A program made the translations under genes and the position numbers. 64,000 nt of DNA from Solen grandis (taxonomy: Eukaryota > Mollusca > Bivalvia > Adapedonta > Solenidae), in assembly GCA_021229015.1 (NCBI GenBank), contig CM037778.1, forward strand, positions 13,917,294 through 13,981,293. Reading direction: 5' to 3'. Of the stretch, positions 60,301-64,000 are shown piece by piece (within the stretch, counting starts at the first letter, position 1; each line of letters begins with the position of its first letter). The notes beneath the pieces were generated by a model that was not told where the DNA came from, did not search any database, and saw nothing but the letters and a program-made list of their open reading frames with translations.

Positions 60301-62901
60301 CAACAACAACTTATTAAGCAAAGAGTCTTGGTCCGATATCACACGTTATCATGAAGAAATTTATTTTCTTGATGTGCCTTCTGATATAGTACAACACATT
60401 CAAGATATGATTTTGCCTTAATTTTTCATCAATGTTTTACGTAAGATATGTTAATTACTTGTGTTCTAATGAACGTCTGTGGTTGTACATCAACATTTAA
60501 CTTTGGCTGACTAATTTAGGTTCAATATTGTTAATCTAAAACTGCAAGTGACTCCTTAATAGAATCCACTAAGGACCAACTAAGATGGTTCTTTTCTTTG
60601 CAGCGTTTTGTTCGCAAATTGTAATTTTCTCGACCTACTGGTTTCCTCCGTTTTTTGTGTGTGTGTTTGTTGTTTTTTTTGGTGTTTTTTTTTTGTTACG
60701 TATTAAATGAATCTTAAAATTTTGTTATCAAGTTTAATGCAGAATGTATCATATATATTTATCGTTTTTTTTATTGATAATTAGGTTAAGAAAGAAATTA
60801 TACAGAGTCAGTTTACAGTTTTCTGTCAACTGGAGATTTTTCAAAGGGCTTCAAAACATGACAAAACGCCTTCTGTCGGAAAATTCGATTAAACTTCATA
60901 AGTATCTGATAATGTGTTCTTCACGAAAATGGAACTGTTTATTTTCTGTTTATATGCTTTAATGAATTTAATATGTAGATATTTCAAACATGTACATTAT
61001 ATAATGATATTTCTTTTGAATGAGCATGAAAAACATCAAGTTTGTGATCATTTATGAGTTCAACGATTTAAATACATTTTAGAGGCGTACGAGTAAATAC
61101 GAAAAATCAAAGGAATGCATCATTCTCTTCATCTTCGAGTATCTGCCTCTCTCCGTCCGCCTGCCCATCTATGTGTCTACCTGTCCGTCTGTCCTTCAGC
61201 GAGAGTTGATTTTGTGTGACATATCTCGCTGATTTATATTTATGCTAACAGGCTCATTCTTTAGATCATTTTGTCCTCGATCACATTTATTAAGGGAGTA
61301 AGATGAGGTGAACAATAAGTATCAATTAAATTAATTAAAAGGGTTTTACATTAGAGCCCATAACCAAAATCATGCCTCGATTAAAAAAGGACCTTAAAAA
61401 AGGTCACATAAACTGTGCAAGAGTAAAGGTACTTCCCATTTAAACGTCTAACAATTCCGTTTGAGGAATGGATACGTGCGTTTGTTAGACGTTTTTATTC
61501 GTTCTTCGGCTGGTCTTCAGACGCAGACGGTACTGGCCGTTTCAAAGTTTGGACATGTTCAAAGTTTGGAACATCCAAATACCGATCGCGATAGATGGTT
61601 CTCATTTGTTACTCGTGCGGTTTGTTACTGTTTTCACCGTTACTCAAGGTGGAATCTAAACGATATTCCTACTTTTATGGCCATTTGACAGGGGCAGACG
61701 GTATCGTAGAATTCATTATGCATTGTCCGCATAGTGCAGACATAAATTTTGTTGCAAATATGCAGTCTTTCATAATTCGTAACTATGCTAAACACATTGT
61801 TCATACAAACTTGCATACACATACATGTATCTATCTTATTCTACTGACCTGAAAAGAAAAAAGAAGAGTTTCCTTATAAGTACATTTATTCATAAGATCA
61901 ATTATACAAACAAATATTTATTTATCTTTGCTTTTTCGAAAAGAAATAGTAAAATAATAATGATTTTTACATTTTTTTTTTATTATTTTCATTTTAATGA
62001 AAATCCAATTGTAGTGGGTTAAAAAAATGTAAATGGTCATTTTATAACAATGTATCGCATTAAAACTTTAAATTATTTAATGTTATAGCATTAATTAGTT
62101 TTGGAAAGGGCATTCGAAATCGAGGTATCTTTTCAGCATTGTACAATCACGAGTTTTTCTCTCTCAATAAGAATATAAAACAAGTTTTTTGGCGTGGTCG
62201 GCCGAAAAGGGACAGGCAATACCGTCTAACATATTAATGTGATTTACCAGATAAGATATTTTTGTTATTAAAAACACTATTTGAACATTCTGATAAATTT
62301 ACTGAGAGAAAATACAACTATAATGCTTGTATGATGTTAATTTGTGAAATAACAGCAGACACATTGCAATATGGTGTTAGGCGAATACTCGCCGGACCGT
62401 CCTTAATGTCGCTTGGCAACATCTTTCTTGTGTTATATGAAGTATCAAGTTTTGCAAATGAGCGCAATGCGCATACCGATGAGGTGTGTCCTTCACGGCT
62501 GAAAAAAAAAAGTGATTAATGAAGTCACGGCATCCATCACTGCAGTTGTATTGGAGAAATAATTATGGATCTGTACACGTCTGCACATGGTTGGATGGCA
62601 AGCGTCCTTGGGGAACTTACAAATGATTTAAATGCTACGTGTCATTGTTTCGGGTTTAATTAAAAGTATTGAAGCAGCAATAACATGCACCGTCGGACAC
62701 ATCAGCAAGAACCAGACATTTGTTTTTCAGAAAGTGTGTAAATCATAGACTCGTATGTTTTTGTTTGTTTGTTTTATTTAAAATAAAATGTAATAAGTCT
62801 TAGCTTGTCCTTATCATTTGATAAAACGTATTATGATCTTGTATCGATCGAACGAATGCATCTGTATGTTCTAAAAACAAAATCCTAACACGATCAAATT
62901 A
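60301..62901. other. Non-coding, no gene seen
   Basis: Contains a small inverted repeat (AAACGTCTAAC / GTTAGACGTTT) at 61442-61497. No exon is supported. Confidence 0.35.
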
Positions 62902-63063
62902 CAGTTGAACCTGAATTAGGGACCACCTGTATTAAGCGGTCAACCTGTATTAGCTGTAAGTTCTAGCATTTTCTTACATGTTTAACTTTCTTTTAGCAGT
63001 CACCTCTGTTAAGCGGTCACTTTCTCTTGTTCTCTTGACTGATCGTTTAGGACAGTTTGATTG
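62902..63063. mobile_element. TA-flanked MITE, unexpanded copy
   Basis: Ends CAGTTGAACCTG and GACAGTTTGATTG, TA on both sides, with one GTATTAAGCGGTCAACCTGT unit. Short relative of 57058-57566. Confidence 0.6.
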
Positions 63064-64000
63064 TACATGTATATGCTTTATCAACATAGAAAGCTTGAAG
63101 CAAGCACACTCTTACGATATATAGATGTATGGTTAATAAATTAACGTATACTATATGACGTCATATGAGTCCTAAAATCAAACCGACACATTCGTATCTC
63201 TTTTAAAACTTCACAGTCTGGTAACCGTATGAGAAGGGAAAGACAAATTCGTTTTTCGCAGTATATCAAAGAAAGATGCACGGTTTTTCGTTCAGTTTAA
63301 TAAACGAATCATGCATACGGCATTTGTGATTAGATTATTGCGCACCCGAATTTAACACCGTGCATTATTCCGCGAAATAGCACGAAAAAGTCTGTTGATT
63401 CCAAACGGTAATCTATTCGACAGCAGTCTGGAATGAGATTTTTTTTCTGCTGAATCAAGTTTACGATAAAACAGAATAAAATGTCAAAGATCGATGTTAA
63501 TCACATAAAAATACAATGATAGCGGAATAAAAGGCCGGACGGAGCATGTATCCTTGCGTGACTTAAATACGGTTTGTCCTCGGTTGTGACACTGCAGATG
63601 ATTCAACTTAACTTTAATCAGTTTCAAGCGGGACACTGCTCTGATCGACAGATAGTGCATGTCATATTAACCAAACATATGTCGCGTCTACAGAGGGCCT
63701 TTAACGTTATCTTGAAATAGTATCATAATCATGGTCCTTCAAATGTTTTTAAAAAATGCAAGCGTCCAGTGACTTGGAGTTATAGGCTCTTTTGTTAAAA
63801 CTCTATAAAAGCTTGCATTTACTATAAAATTCCCACGATCACTTGATGGACCCTGATCATAATTTAATAATGGTTGGATATCCTTAGCAATATCCAATAC
63901 AATCTATTACAAAGTAAATTGTTGGATTAATTTAGAACTTTGAACTCCGCCATACAGTCATCGACGCCATTTTGATTTTAAACTAGCCTTTTTTACTTAG
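63064..64000. other. No feature seen
   Basis: AT-rich, non-coding as far as I can judge. Confidence 0.35.

Noticed and set aside
61461..61852. Overlapping plus-strand frames near 61.5-61.85 kb
   Set aside because: No motif and no splice context, and a possible MITE relic lies nearby. Not supported as a GPCR or other exon.

Overview
The window is eukaryotic, AT-rich and crowded with repeats. Split exons with GT-AG borders, a cbEGF/EGF gene, a CCAP-receptor-like GPCR and abundant helentron/pearl-like repeats with (ACGG)n tracts point to a mollusc, most likely a bivalve. That is an inference; no species can be named from the sequence alone. One assembly gap (100 N) lies at 29185-29284. || Region 1 (2.7-29.2 kb, minus strand) is one long gene for a secreted, cysteine-rich protein. 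It has an upstream part of 40-50 residue Cys modules, mostly one per exon and mostly in symmetric phase 1-1 exons, followed by alternating EGF and calcium-binding EGF exons. In this assembly it looks broken: a Mutator-like (MULE) transposon sits inside a coding exon with an 8-bp target duplication, there is an in-frame TAG in the 19.3 kb exon and an in-frame TGA in the 4.6 kb cbEGF exon, and the exon at 6.0-7.0 kb switches frame twice. Its introns hold a nearly complete MULE (12583-18144, FLYWCH transposase), a hAT element (20144-24774) and several nested helentron-like non-autonomous elements. || Region 2 (29.3-36.4 kb, plus strand) carries a piggyBac-type MITE, a 66-bp satellite, a candidate small secreted Cys-rich peptide gene (32732-33076, followed at once by AATAAA), and two exons of a class A neuropeptide GPCR (34421-34556, 36205-36402). 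The second GPCR exon is preceded by eight tandem copies of its own 3' splice acceptor. || Region 3 (36.4-64 kb) has no host coding exon I can support. It holds a segmental duplication with a MITE and its matching empty site, a decayed LINE with RT and RNase H, tRNA-derived SINEs, TA-flanked MITEs, a minus-oriented helentron-like element and a triplicated 1.43-kb repeat with a triplicated hairpin tail. || The main story is transposon biology around two host genes. Several insertions can be resolved exactly because empty or paralogous sites survive in the same window.
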